Shown: positions 23,956 to 37,700, counted from the stretch's first letter. The stretch: DNA of 64,000 nt from Pyrocephalus nanus (GCA_038380795.1 CM076261.1:36357866-36421865); one strand, 5' to 3'. Notes: a model not told the origin generated them from the sequence alone. Numbers and translations are program-made.

Positions 23956-26900
23956 ATTTTGGCAGAGCACTTTATTATTGAATCATAATACTGAAACAAG
24001 TGAGCATTAGGGGCATCTTGGAAAACATGATAGATTAAGAAAACAAAGTCCAAATTTACTCAGTTTAGGCATCTATAACAGCCTTGCATTGGCATTAACA
24101 AACTTATGCTGCTGCAATTTAATTGCTTCTGGAAGTGTAACTTGCTAAATAAAGTCTAGATTCACACTATTTATATATGCATCCATCTCTATTCTGCCCC
24201 ATCTAAATTTTTCACCATAGCCATATGCACTATACCTTTTTACCTTGATGATAATTTTAACTTTTAGAAATCCATAGTCATTGTTTTATGGAGAGAAGTT
24301 GTATTTTCTCTCATTACAGCTTCATGAGGTAGAAAAGTAGTTTTAAGGACTCCAAATGTAAACATTACAGAGAAACAGGTAGGGTGCAGAAGCATGACTG
24401 GCTTACCAAACATCAGCTGAAAAGTTGTTAGCAGTCAATATCTACAGAATCAAAGGAGAAATGTAATTGTTACGTTACCCACATAATTTTTTTTTCCCAG
24501 TAAATAATTTCTTAAAATATCAGAACCCTGTAGATCTGTGATTGATGTTTTTCTCTTACTACTTTCATTTGCAACATAACATCTACTGATTCCACTCTGG
24601 ATAAGGAAAAAAGTGTTTGCAAGAAAGCACTTTGGCATTCATCCTCATATTTTTTGAGCTAAGCAGCAAGATGATTTAATAAAGATTTGTCAGATAAACT
24701 TGATTGCTTCTTTGATAGAATTATAAAATTAGCAGATGAAAGAAAGGCATAATATGATATGCATTTCCAATTAATTAAGGAAAACATTTGATACTGGATT
24801 CTGTAAAAGCTCTTTTCTCAAAATTAATTTAAATTGGCTTGAATATGAATGTTATCATGTGGAATAACCACTGGTGGAAGATAATAAACAAAACGAAGTG
24901 ATGAGCTGCAAAATAGTGACTTAGGAGGAAATGACTACTGGTTTACTGCCGGAGAAGGAGGTCAGGTTATATTCTGTTCCTCACTAATTACTTTGCAGAG
25001 AGAGAAAAACAGCACATTAATTAATTCCAAGAGGGTTCTAACTTGGGAGGAACTATAAAGGCTAAAGTGCTATGAGGTGTACTTCTGCACTTTAATGCAG
25101 AAGAGAAATTTGAATCCTAAACAAAAGCTGAGAAATATCAACAGATTTTAGGTAGAATTTTCCCAAATCCAATTTTTGTGGGGTAAGCTGCATTTCAGAA
25201 AAAAATCTTATGTATATTCTAAGCTCTCATTTACTTCAGCAAGCATTAATCATAAATTTACATGTTATGTGGTAAAATGAAGCACTTAAGCACAGGTTTA
25301 AGATTAAGTTTATTCTTATGTTCTTTGCCATTGCAAATTCTATAAAGAACAGATGAAACCTAAAAATAAATGTATAAGAATGTTAGAGAAATGTAAATGT
25401 GATCCTGAATTAAAATAAACTTTCTCTTTGTATAGCCAATGTCATTATCTGGAAATAGGATTAAGGATAAAGAGGAAAAAAGTGTAATTTCAATCCTTAG
25501 ACATCCTCCGAATGTATCCGTCTTCCCCCCACTCTTGAAATATAACACATTAAGAGTAATAAAATAAGTGCTTTAGAAAGTGAATTTCTTAGTGCAAGGG
25601 ATGAAATAAAAAAAATAGAAATTGTACTTTATTGAAATCAATGATAAAACTCCCACAAATTCTCAAAAGGATTAGAATTTTATCAGAACACAGTGATGCA
25701 GACATGTTCCTCACACTGTAACTTTTACCACCTATGAAGTATAAGAGTTTCATTTTGATCTGCCATGAAAAAGAAATTTCATGACCTAAAAGAACTTCTT
25801 ATGGACTGGATATGGGGTATGGAGCCTAGAAGGGATAAAAGTCATTTGAGAGACTATGAGCACTTCTAAGGTATGCCTCCACCTTCAAAGTATTTTCTTG
25901 AATTAATCAAACAAAAAAAGAAAGCCAAGGAAAAAAAAATGAGGAAGCCAGCCAAGGGTATGCTTGTGACTGTGTAGCTTTTTTCTCCAACGTCCAACCA
26001 AAAGGGCCCCCACAAGGACCGAATAGTCTTGTCACAGAATCAGGATAAAGACAACTAGGAAACACATCTGAAGTGTGAACATTTCACAGAAGAACAGCTG
26101 TGTGCAGCAGTGTTTGCCTGCTGTGGATCAGCACATGAAGCTGATATTCATGTCGTGCTTCCGTATGTGGAACAGGATGAACACTGTGAATCTCTTCCCT
26201 ACCTGACACTGCTTACATGCAGCTACAAATCACTTCTTGATTAAAATCAGTTTTGCAGGAGGGATGCCTCTAGATTAATTTTTTATTTGCGGCAAAACTG
26301 GATACAAGGGAGAATAAAACTCTTTAAATTAATTATTTTGTGTCTGAAAAGGCATGAAGGCTTTCAGCAAATTAAATTTTCAAAGTACTTTCAGCTTGTC
26401 ACCCAAAAAGTCTGGGGTGCACTTGGAGTCTAATTGAAAAATGGAGCTAGATGTTGCCACTGAGTATATAAATCAGCAGGAATGTGAATGCTATCCAAAA
26501 GAGCTAAACATCTACAGAACCAGACTTAGTGGGAGCAACATGCCCAGTCAGATTCATTTTCACTGATGCAATGTCCTTGGGATAAGTATTTAGCATCTGA
26601 TAATTGACCATCTCCTCATCTATCGCCAGAACTGATTTATTATTAAAGGCAAATGAAAGGACAGAGATTTTATTGAGATCAGAACAATCTTTTAACTTAT
26701 ATTATGCTGGTTTTGCACATCAGATTTGAAAAGCAGTGTGAAACAATGCTGGGATATTTGCTTTGGAGTCCTAGCAGAAGAATATTTGTGCTAATGGTGT
26801 TGATTGAATCTTAGGGGAACAGTGCTGTAACTAAATAAAGGTTTATAAAGGACAGAGAAAATACACGTATTTTCCAGCAATTTCTTTCAGGTTTTAGGGG

Positions 26901-27510
26901 ATTTGGGTAAAAGTTAAGGGACTTTACAACAGTCAGAACTGTGCGATTTCTAGTACCAAAGTGGGATCAAGAGAGAATTGTAGAACTGTAGAAGCAGAGA
27001 ATAATGAAAGCTGGGGGGGTGAGGAGTGGGGTGGGAAATCTGCTAAAGTCTTCAAAGTATCTAATTCACTCATCCTCTTCACTGAAAAATTCACCTTCTC
27101 CCCAGTGAAAGAATTCCTTTTATAACATCAGTCAGCAAAGTTTATTGATCAATGACCACGGGTGTTTGTTCATCAGCTTTCTTAGCTGTAAAGTAGAATA
27201 TAAAAATGCTGTTGGAAACTGGCAAGGAGCTCACATGGACAAAGTTAAGTCAGTCTATGAAAATTTATTTCTAGACTAGTTTTGTTTCAGGGCAAGACAT
27301 CAATACTTTGAATTTTCATTTACATTCTTAAAACATGGAAGAATTTACTTACCTGCAGATGGGGGCAGGGAAAATTCTCTTAAGAAATTGATTTTTGATA
27401 CTTAGTTTACTGGATGACAATATCTTCCAGGACCAAGAAGGGATTTGTCAAGAAAGGGCTCAGTTAGGATTAGGGATGCGAAGTTCATTCTCCTTCTGAG
27501 TGTCAATTTA
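23956..27510. other. AT-rich unique DNA, no gene recognised
   Basis: No exon, RNA gene or transposon is recognised over 3.5 kb. Composition is even, apart from A/T runs and a GGGGGGG patch at 27014-27021. The non-repetitive patch 25930-26260 is somewhat GC-richer; I cannot assign it. Confidence 0.55.
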
Positions 27511-27661
27511 AGGATGTCCCATCCCTGGAGGTTTTCATGACCAGGCTGGATGGGACTCTGAGTAACTTGGTCCTGTGGAAGGTGTCTCTGCCTATAGCAA
27601 GGGACTAGATGATCTCTAAGGTCCCTTCAAACTCTAGATATTAAGTATATGATTTTATGAA
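27511..27661 (+). mobile_element. CR1 LINE 3' tail, plus strand
   Basis: CATCCCTGGAGGTTTTCATG, CCAGGCTGGATGGGACTCTG and GACTAGATGATCTCTAAGG are successive blocks of the CR1 3' UTR, and the end GATTTTATGA is a decayed tail unit. About 150 bp remain, and the degree of decay suggests an old copy. Confidence 0.9.
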
Positions 27662-28939
27662 AACAGAAAAAAAAATCTATTATTCTTGAATACATCCCAC
27701 ATGGAACAAGGAAATGAATTTCCACTCTCCATGAGCCACTGCCTGCACCTCTTCCCACTCTATAGCCTATAGTAATGGAGTGCAGCACTTCTACCCTCAA
27801 TGCTGAGCACTATTTTTGCAGGATTAACACCTCAGAAATCTAGGAAGAAATAATGAATAAAGAAATGTCGTGGTCACAGCTGCAGCAGGCTAATATTGAG
27901 AATGTAATGTGATATTGGAGCAAAAATAGCTCACATAATTTGGGGATAAATTCTCAGAGGTATCTTGCTACAGAGAATTTTCTTTTCTGTTCACCTGAAG
28001 TGTGAATATATTCAGAATACCGCATTAAATGTAGGGCATCTCATTGCCAGAAAAATATTGAAGAGATTTCAGAGAAGAAGATTAAAAACGGTTAGCAAGG
28101 TGAAGGCATCATTTAGGAGGAAAGATTAGAAGAGTTAAATATGCATAGATTGAATGGCTGACAAAAGACCACTGATATGTGAAGGGTAAGAAAACACTGA
28201 AAGACAGATATTATTTAGATTATTAAGTGAAATAATAGCACATATGTCACCATCTAAGTTTCATTATTCCTATAAATATCATATTTTACCAGTCTAAATA
28301 ATCCCCCTAACAGTAATGTCTATTAGACTGTCACAGGACTGACTTGTGCAGCACAATTAGCTTATCAATAGCAGTACTTTTCAGAGATGTGACATTACAT
28401 TTTCTTACAGAGCAGAACTTCAACACCAAAACAAACCTTGAGGCTTGTCAGGCTCTGAAGCAGCAGCTTTTGCCCTTCCAAGTCCTTTTCTTTCACCTTC
28501 TTTTGGATACTTTTTTTGTTTTACTGTATGTTCTTGACCAACTATTAGCTTCCTTGGCTGTCTCCAGACCCTCCAGTCGGCAAACCCAGAGTAAATAATG
28601 CTTTGTCTTCCTGGACAAACTGTTATGCTTACCAACCAGTGGCTATTTCTCACAAGCGTAAAAAAGTACTTGGATAACAAAGAGAAACCACAGAGATTTT
28701 AGCTACAGCCAACCACATGCAAAAAGGTCCTGCCAGAGGACAGGAAAAATGTGTGTAAATTTCATTTTTGTATCCATTTATGCAACGCATAATCAGTTTA
28801 TAATTTGGAACAGACCATTTTGTTATGGGGGCTTTCAATTTTGTTTACAAATTGACAAGTTACTAGTGGGGTAAAACCCCCATGTCTAAAACTAAATAAA
28901 ATAAAACACTTGTAAGTGGGCAAGATTATATGAACAGAA
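27662..28939. other. Unique DNA, no gene recognised
   Basis: No exon or transposon is recognised. Overlapping open frames of 84-86 codons at 28344-28680 on both strands show no motif. Confidence 0.5.
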
Positions 28940-30541
28940 TGAAGCTCCCATAATCCAAGAGGAAATAGTCAGTGACCTGCTACACCCCTTAGTCATACAC
29001 AAATCTATGGGGTGGTATAGGATCTACCCAAGGATACTGAGGGAGCTGGTGGAAGGGTTCACTGAGTCTCTTTCAATTGTTAGACAGCAGTCCTGGGCAA
29101 CCAGAGAGTTCCTGTTTGACTGAAGGTTAGTAAATTTGACACCCATCTACTAAAAAGATCAAAAGTAGGACCCAGGGAAATACAGGCCTGCCAGCCTTAC
29201 CTTAGTTCCAGAAAGGTTATGGAGTAGATCACCTTGAGTGCCATCACATGGCACATACAAGACAGTGGGAGGATCAGGCCCGGCCAGCACAGGTTTAGGA
29301 AAGGCAGATACTGCTTGACAAACTTAATCTCCTTCTACAGCAAGGTGACCCTCTTAGTGAATGAGGGAAAGGCTATGAATGTTGTCTATCTGGACTTCAT
29401 TAAAGCCTTGGAAACTATTTCCCACAGCATTTTCCTGGAGAAGCTCCCAGCCCCTGTCTTGGACAGGTGCACTCTTTTCTGGGTTAAGAACAGGCTGAAT
29501 GGCATGGCCGAGACAGTGGTGGTGAATGATGCTACAGCCAGTTGGTAGCCACAGGCAATGTTCCCCCGGGCTCAGTAATGGGGCCAGTCCTGTTTGATAT
29601 CTCTATTGATGAACTGGATGAGTGGATGAAGTGTACCCTCGGTAAGTTTGCAGGATACACTAAATTGAGCAGAACTGTTTATCTGCTGGAGGGTAGGAAG
29701 GCTCTGAGGAGGGATACGGACAGGCTGGATCAGTGGGCAGAGAGCAATTAAATGAGGTTCAAAATGGCTAAGGGCCACGTCCTGCACTTGGATCACCCCA
29801 TGCAAGGCTACAGGCTTGGGTAAGAGTGGCTGGAAAACTGCCTGATGAGAAAGGACCTGAGGTTGTTGGTTGATGGCCAGCTGAATATCAGACAGCAGTG
29901 TGAATAGGTGACAAGAAGGCCAGTGACATCTTGTCTTGTATCAGAAATAGTGTGGCCAGCAGGACTGGGATTGTCCCCTAGAACTTGGCACTAGTGAGGC
30001 CAATCCTTGTGTTCTCTGGAGCATGTCCAGAGAAGGGCAACAAAGCTGATGAAGTGTCTGAAGCACAATGTGAAGTGGCTGATGAGAGCTGGGATTGTTT
30101 AGCCTGGAGAAAAGGAGGCTCAGGAGGAACCTTATTACTCTCTACATCTACTTGAAAGGAGGCTGTAGTGAGATGGCAGATGGTCTCTTCTCCCATGTTA
30201 CAAGAGACAGGACAAGAGGAAATGGCCTCAAGTTGCACCAGGGGAGATTAAGGTATTAGAGATTCAATATTAAGATAAATTGGATATATTAGGATAGATT
30301 CGATAAATATGTGGATATTTGGATATTAGGAAAAATTTCTTCAATGAAAGGGTTGTCAAGCACTGGAACAGACTGCCTGGGGAAGGGATGAAGTCACCAT
30401 CCCTGGAGATACTTAAAAGACATATAGATGTGGCTCATAGGGACATGGTTTAGTGGTGAACTTAGCAGTGCTGGGTTAGTGGTTGGACTTGATTATCTTA
30501 GAAGTCTTTTCTAACAGAAACTATTCTACATTTCTATGATT
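28940..30541 (+). mobile_element. CR1 LINE, longest copy here, ORF2 RT core to 3' tail, plus strand
   Basis: This is about 1.6 kb of a CR1 element, from the start of the reverse-transcriptase region to the tail (TTCTATGATTC at 30533-30543). The nucleotide blocks follow the CR1 order: TGAGGGAGCTGGTGGAAG, ACCCAGGGAAATACAGGCCTG, TTATGGAGTAGATCACCTTGA, the RT core (29234-29760), GGCTTGGGTAAGAGTGGCTGG, the C-terminal blocks, then the 3' UTR. The copy is dead. The frame is broken near 29548, the catalytic Asp-Asp is lost, about 45 bp are missing near 30008-30014, and a region near 30248-30327 has been expanded by GGATATT-like units. The 5' end is truncated (no ORF1 or endonuclease), but the 3' end is intact. 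It is the most informative CR1 copy here for assigning a subfamily. Confidence 0.95.
29234..29751 (+). pseudogene. CR1 ORF2 reverse-transcriptase core, broken
   Basis: Two overlapping open frames hold the RT domain of the CR1 polyprotein, which copies CR1 RNA into DNA at the target site. Frame one (29234-29548) includes HRFRKGRYCLTNLISFYSKV and the motif-A segment VVYLDFIKALETISHSIF, where the first catalytic Asp is kept. Frame two (29542-29751) includes PPGSVMGPVLFDISIDELDE and KFAGYTKL, followed by LEGRKALRRDTDRLDQWAE. The motif-C active site, normally Phe-Ala-Asp-Asp, reads Phe-Ala-Gly-Tyr (29647-29658), so both catalytic Asp residues are gone. A TAG stop at 29546-29548 and a frameshift separate the frames. 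It cannot produce an active enzyme. Confidence 0.93.
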
Positions 30542-33500
30542 CTTCTTCTTGTCTCTTTTTTTTTTTTCTTATCTTCTCAGCATCCTCTACATTGTACTAT
30601 TCCATCAGAAGCTGAAAAAACCTTTTTTTACATGCTTACTTTACATGTTTTGTCATGGTTACTCACATTTGCAGATTTGCCTAATGAGCTCTTTTTAATG
30701 GTACTCATTATTAATGCTTTAAAACCACGAAGTTTCTGAAAAAAAACTTGTTATTAATCTCAGAATTCTGTAGTTAATCTGCCTATTGCTTTCTGTGTTT
30801 GAATGTGTACACAGAGACAGACACACATACGATTTGCTCTATGAAATGACATTTGGCTCTTACTGCAGTGTGTATTTCAAAAGCAGTTGTAGAACTGAGC
30901 AAATAGATCAGTGTGAGGCTCTTCAACAAATACAGTATAGGATGTTTTATGTCTCAATCAAGTTTACTGTCAGGGTCAGCAGACAAAAACTCTGTAAATG
31001 TCCTGGCATGTCTTTATGGATACCCTTCCCATAAGCAATATTTATGGGGTTTATATTCTTGTGTTGTTTGTAAGATGGAAAAAAAAATCATAGAAACAAA
31101 ACTGTCAGAGATAAAACTATAAATTTAGTAGACATTTCAAACGGCAAAAAAATATGGTCCAACTTTTTTATCTGTTATGCTGAAAAATTAAAACTGAGTC
31201 TAGTAATTTTCCTAGAGGAGATGCAATAAAAATTTTGAGATAAATATTTGACAGTTGAAGCATATACAGTGCTGGTAAACTAGTGTGGAAGGACACAAAT
31301 ATGGACATTAAATCTTCTGATACTGTAATTATTTTGCTTATTTTGCTTGGATTTAAATCCACCCAGAAAACAAGGAACTCCCCTCCAAAAAAAAAACCCA
31401 ACTGTATTCAAATTTCATTTCTCACTGCCTGTGTATGTGTTGAAATATACAGATTGGGCCTTTACATCTTTCTGGAGAGTGGAAAAGTTCGAAAAGCTAT
31501 AGAATAAATAAGAGGAGATTTCAAGTTTGTTGATCAAAAAAAAAATGTTTAAAACAACAACTTCCTCAAATCTCCATGTACTTTCATAATGGATTGGTAA
31601 CACCTTACCCCAAATATAAATGAATCATGCATCTGGTGATGCGAAACTTCTGATTCAGCTTTTGTTTGGTCTGTGCTCTAGAAATAATGCAGAACCGCAC
31701 AGTAGTTTTTAAGTAATTTTAAACCAGACCTACACATATGAAGAAAAAAGTCCTGTTTCCCTAAATGTACTGTGATGAGTTTAGGAAGAGCACTGGACTG
31801 TGAGTGTGGCAGCAGTTTCAAATTACCCTTTCCTGAAATATTTGCAAAGCTTCGATGTTGCTCTATTAGTGGCACTGACACATGAATTAGTACCCCACAT
31901 TATTCATCTCAGCATCTGACTTTTGTGATGGAGTTTGCTCATGTCAGAAGACTGTATCTGATGAACTGACTACTTTATATCCATTGCTATTCTCAAATAT
32001 GTTTTGTTTCCTCCCTTATTTGTTCTCTGTCAAGAGCTAGTAGAAAGTTATATGCCTTAATAGAACCAATACACCCAATACATTTGTACAGGGATTGCTT
32101 CTTTGTGTTATGAAGTGATGGGCTGTTACTGATGCCACCACATCTGCAGCAGTCACTGACATGAAGATACCAGGATGCTTGAGTTGTCCATTCATGTATT
32201 CCCCTTGCTTATCTGAAAAAGAATCTGCTCCATCATCTGTGGTCCTTGTGACCACGGCAGCAGATTTGGCACTTGTGGCATGGTTAGAAAAAACAGTTTT
32301 GTTTTCTTGTACTGCTCCAGGGGCAGTGGTTGTACCCAAGGCTGCCTACAGGTGTCCCCAGACAGAACCAGTACACAACTTACGCACCTTGTTGATATTT
32401 TTCTCATTTCCTGACTTTAATTTTTACCATCCTATTTCCTCTCTTTTCTCCACAGTATGCTTAGCTAAGAAATCTGCTCTATTTACTCTGTTCTCTATAA
32501 TTCCTGGTTTTCTTGCAACTGTACACAAATTTTGTGTTTATGATACTGTTGATTTGGTAATGCCAGCTTTATATGGAACTGGCCTTGCAAGATTCTGCTC
32601 CCAAAAATTTTCATAGCGCTCTCCTTCAACTATCTGTGAAGTTGGGTCACTTTTCCCACAGCTCCCCTTAAACACCTGTGACAGTTATCTCTCATGGCAC
32701 CATCCATAACTTTGGTCAGTGTCTCACATCATTTTCTATCTCACACCATTTTTTATCATATCCAGCAGTTTCTCATTATATGTCTCATTCCACATCCTTG
32801 TCAGTTAGCTGAATTCTCTTAAACCTGCAGGCCTAACACCTTAAATTGCATATTATTGGAGTACATAAGTACTTAAACATATATGAACTTAGAGGTGCTG
32901 GAGGAACTGCATACATTGTGTGAACAGATTGTTTATTAGATAGATCACTGATGTTACTTATGGTTGCCCTGTGAGCAGACTGTATTTTAAAAGACTCATA
33001 TTAGAGAATACCTTTTCATGAAGAAGTAAACCATATGATGCCAGCCTAAACTTGTTTTCACAATTAAGTGTTAGAGGAAAGCCTCTGTGACTTTCCAGCC
33101 TTTCAGGTATCTGTTTTTTCCTAATGAAGTGCAGTGGAGAGCACACTGGGAAGCAGAGTTTTCTGAGTAGCACAGGTTTAGACATTTTAAAGGCATGGGG
33201 CAGAAAAGCACCTCCAAACTGCAGGAGGGGGATGGAAGCATGTGAAGAGGGTGAAAAGATGCCTGCCTTGGGAAGCAAGGCAATAGCCAGTTGGAAAGCA
33301 ATAGCAGAATAGAAAGAGATCATGAAATTCAAGGGTGTCTCTGAACATGTGGCAATTATACACTCGCTTAAAAAAAAATGGATTGCTGCAATCAGATGTG
33401 ACAACCGGGTAACCTCCACTAACTCTTATTATGCTTTAGGAAACAGAAGTGTCTTCTACTGTCATCATTTTTGTTCTGTCAAAATTCTTTCACTTATGAT

Positions 33501-34123
33501 AATAGCATGAATACTTAAAATACAGTGTAAGAAATCTGTGACTTTTGAAACCATGCTAGGGATACAGTGCCCAGAGGCATTTTCTTGATCTCTATTATCG
33601 GGCACCATGGTGGTGTCTTTTGCCTTTAGTACAATGCATATCACTGGTTTGCTTTGGTTAAAAGTGAAAGAACTCCAGTCTTTATTATCTTTAGCAGTGG
33701 GTTAGCAGATATTTATCTCAATATGTTTGTTGTTTTTTTGGTTTTTTTTTCTAAATCTAGACTGTAATATAATCTCTAAAGAAGACCTTGTACTTTGCAA
33801 GAAACAACCACTGCCCAAAGCATTGAGTCCTTGAGAATTATAAGATCTAGAAAAGTGTAATTTTGAATAGTTCCCTTCCTCACTTTGATCCGAACGTCAG
33901 AAGAAGTGAAAAAAAATGGGTTGTGCACTCACTCACTGATGTTAAAGCAGAGTAAAATTCAATGTTTCTGTTTAGGAATAAAATTGATCAATAGATACCT
34001 GATCAAAAAATTTTCAGAAGAGAGAAGTGGTTTACCAAAAACCTAAGAACTACATTTCAGATCCTTTCAACTACATTGATGGTTTTAATTATGTAAATGC
34101 ATTAATTTTTAATTTTTTAATAG
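30542..34123. other. Unique DNA, no gene recognised; two longer chance open frames
   Basis: No exon or transposon is recognised. Two open frames are longer than most here: 32161-32616 (plus, 151 codons) and 32958-33419 (minus, 153 codons). Neither shows a domain, a repeat or a convincing start context. At about 36% GC and over 64 kb, such frames are expected occasionally. A T/G run lies at 33727-33750. Confidence 0.5.
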
Positions 34124-34722
34124 TGTTGGCGTTTAGCCCCAGCCTGCAACTAAGCACCACACAGACACTTGCTCAACCACCTCCCCTGGTGGGATAGTGG
34201 AGAGGATCATAAGTGTGAAAGTGAGAAAATTCATGGGTTGAGATAAATTCAGTTTTAATTATTTTTATTATCATAATATAATTACCATAATGATAATTAT
34301 TAAATATAATAACAACTATAACAACAATAGTAATAGAAAACAAACAACAAAACATAAAAGCCAAGGAAAGACTAGTGATTTGTATTGAAATAATCACTCA
34401 GTACCAACCAACTGATACCTAGCCAATTCCAAAGCAATAGTCCCCATCACCAGCATCCCCACAACTTTATATGCTGAGCATGACATCATATGGAATGTCT
34501 GAGGTCAGCTGTCCCAGCTGTGTCCCATCCTAATTTCTTGTGTGCCCCCAGGCCACTCCCTAGTGAGGTGGAGTGAGAAGCAGAAAAGACCTTGACTCTG
34601 TGTGAGCACTGTTCAGCAGTAATGAAAACACCCCGGTTTTACCAACCTTGTTTCCAGTACAAATCTAAAACACAGTCCTATACCAGATATTATGAAGAAG
34701 TCTATCTCAGCCAAAACCTGCA
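34124..34722 (-). mobile_element. LTR of a neoavian ERV family, minus orientation
   Basis: Read on the minus strand, it starts TGCAGGTTTTGGCTGAGATAG and ends with CAGGCTGGGGCTAAACGCCAACA. Between these lie AGCATATAAAG (TATA box, 34471-34465 on the minus strand), TCAACCCATGAATTTTCTCAC and CACCAGGGGAGGTGG. I recognise this order as an LTR family common in neoavian birds, closely matched at its start by the fragment at 8945-9052. AATAAA lies at 34269-34264 (minus). The termini are TG...CA; the flanks AATAG and TAAAG agree at only three of five bases, so the target duplication is decayed or absent. No internal retroviral region lies on either side, so it is a solo LTR. A stretch at 34250-34340 has grown rich in ATT/AAC triplets. 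Confidence 0.9.
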
Positions 34723-37700
34723 TAAAGCTTTAAACTGCATTTCACCATCAACAAACTTTTTCCAATATATAGGGCTGCATGGAAAAAAAATTCTTCAGAC
34801 ACCAATATCTTATTTTCCATCTGACCAAGCTGCATAGAACCTCACAGGAGTAAGGACTCCTTGTTCATTGTGGGAAATAAGATTTGTGCATAAATCTTGA
34901 CATTTAAAGGAAAATCAGGACTGGAGACTTCTGTTAGGTCAAAGGCCCACGGTAACAAAATAGGTTTGACTAAAATGACATTCCAACTACCAAAAAAAAA
35001 AAAAGGCAGCTAAATTTAGCTATTTAGGAGAATTTAGAGATTTCTTGAGGTTCCTTTCAGAAATATAGATGGGAAGATGAATGCATGCTTTATGAAAATA
35101 GATGATTTACATGACAGACATAAACATTTTAAACTTTTTTATTAATTGAAAAATAGTTCCAGAAGGACTTAAAGTAGGCCACGTGTCCTTGGTTAGGTCT
35201 TAAAAAAAAAAAACCCTAAAGATAAAGCTTAGAAAATTAAAAAAAATTCTTTCAGGAATTAATATAAAAAAAATGCTTTATTTTAGAGTTTTTTGGTATT
35301 TAATTTAAAAAATAAATTATTTTTCATTTTGAGAAAGAGTGTAATCTTATCTGAAATAGGCATTTTTTAAAATTTAAAAAAGGTTTAGTCAGTCACACAT
35401 TTCACACTGTCTTAAAGGTCTTTTCAAACATATTATAAATTTACAATTTTTATTTATAAATAAAATATAATATTTTTATTATATTTTACGAAGACGGAAT
35501 CAAATTATTTTAGGTCATATTTATAGATGGGTTCAAATAGAGGTGTTTGACAGAGGACTAATTAAGGTCTTGATCTGAAAAATATTTAAATAGAAGATGA
35601 GCACTGCTTTCATTACAAAATGTATGTTTTGCTGAGTATTAACACTTTATTGCAAATACTTAGGTAAAATTGAATAAAATCTCTCTCAGCTTATTGATGA
35701 TGGATCTTCAATGCTTACATCTGGGCAGGCAAATGTAATGTTAACATTTATATATCTGTGTATAGATAACTATAACATAGATAAAGATGACTATAACACA
35801 ACTATGTCCATATTATTAATATAGCTCATGTGCACTCCAGCAAATTTCACAATTTACTCAGTTTGGCTACAGTGAGACGAGGCGTGTAACCACTGTTGAC
35901 TGTAGCACAAAGTGACTGAACCTTACAAAGCACCTGCCTCTAGTTGTTAGGGAAATTCACCTTCTACGTTACAGACAAGGCCTGGAGGGATTGCAGCAGT
36001 GATGTAGTGTTTCTTTTCTCCCTTGTTTGTTCCTATCCATCCATGACTGAGACAGACCAGACTTGGGAGTATCCATTTAGACAATTTTAAACAAACGTTA
36101 TAGGACAATAGTTCTTCCCTGGTGGCTGAAGTTAAGGGGTTTCTGTGAAAGTACTGAGGCAGTTTTGAACTGAATTCCACAAAGGGAAGGTGTTATTTCC
36201 CTACATGTGTATTGTTTCATCAGATAGCTGAGACAAACAGTGAAACTTTAGCTAAATATTTAAATAAGCAAAAAAATCCACATAAATTGTCTGTTGGATA
36301 TCCTTATTAATCCAAAAGAAATTTTAGAAGTAGTATTTTGAAAGAATGTTTAGATAAAAATCAGTAATATCTATTTTTCCTTGTTATTAGAAAATATAAG
36401 CCCTTTTTCTTCCTGCCACATGTGAAAATTTAATGGTAAACCTGAAATATATATTGCAGTATTTTCTTTCCCCTTGCCATTTAAAAAAAATTAATGGCTT
36501 ACATGGGCGTTATTCTTCATGGTAAATTGTTTAGGATTTGCTTTTAAACATATTTTACAAAGTAAAAATATGCATTTTTCATTAAAATGAAATAAAGTTA
36601 TTGTATTTATACATTCTAAATCATTAACTCTCTTTTACATCACTGTTTATGACTATATTTTTACTGTTCTTTTTTCTTTTACATGCCTCGAGTCATCCAA
36701 GCAGTATCTGCACTTAAGTAGCTCAAATTCCTTAAACTATGACTTAACTTGAAAAATGTACAGTTAAAGAGCCTGTAAGAAAACTTTTAGGAATTTTAAG
36801 TTTGGTTGAAAGTGAAATATTCTCCTGCCACTTCACTTAAATCTAAAGGGTTACTATTACTAAACACATGAAATATGTAGTTAACAGTTGACAAACTGGT
36901 AAATTTTACACATTTCCATGTTTCCTGGCTTTCTAGAACAGGAATCTGCATTACTAGTTTGTTGTGAAAAAGTATATTTGGTGTTTTGAGCATCAGAAAC
37001 TTGCAGTTTCAGAATACTTGTAGAAGAATGCTCTGAAGAGCATTTCAAACCAATTTCATCCATTCCTATGGCTATTTTAGTTGACTCTCAAAGGTAAAGA
37101 AATTATACCCACAAGCCATGTCGACAAATATTACGCAGGTTTCAAAGTCTTGCAATTCAAATCAAGAATACAATCTCACCAGTCTTTTAAAACATAAGAT
37201 GAAAGGAATTGCAAAATGGGGTAGAATAACAATGTCAGTACAAAGCAATAGACAAATTTTAGGACCCAGATTTTAAATATTATTATAAAATTGTTTTCTT
37301 AATCTGAATTCAACTATTGCCTTTTTTTTTTTTTTATTTTCCTAGAGATCTCTACTTTCTCCCTCCATACTTTAAGTATACCTGTTGACATCTTTTTTTT
37401 CATCTAGAACCAGAGCTTTACAGTTAAATCTGTTACTTATTACAACTGAACAGAATTAATTTTTTATGCATTGTTAATTCTGCTCGTCAGGGCCTTGGGG
37501 GAACTGACGCTGCTCAACCTTCTCTAGGGCCTTCCTCCAGTCATATTCACGGCCCAGAACAATGTTTCAGTCTCCCAGGGCTGACAATCCTCAGGTCATT
37601 TTAAGACAAGAAACAGGCTACATGAGTACCAAAGCTACAAAGCTACAAGGCTACAAAGTACAGCAGGTACAGATGGGACTGTACACCACTCCTCTACAGT

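Noticed and set aside
32161..32616. 151-codon open frame on the plus strand
   Set aside because: It shows no domain, signal peptide pattern or repeat that I recognise, and another open frame overlaps it on the minus strand. A frame of this length is expected by chance a few times in 64 kb.
32958..33419. 153-codon open frame on the minus strand
   Set aside because: It is a Leu/Phe/Ser-rich chance-like composition with no motif. Splice and start contexts are not convincing.
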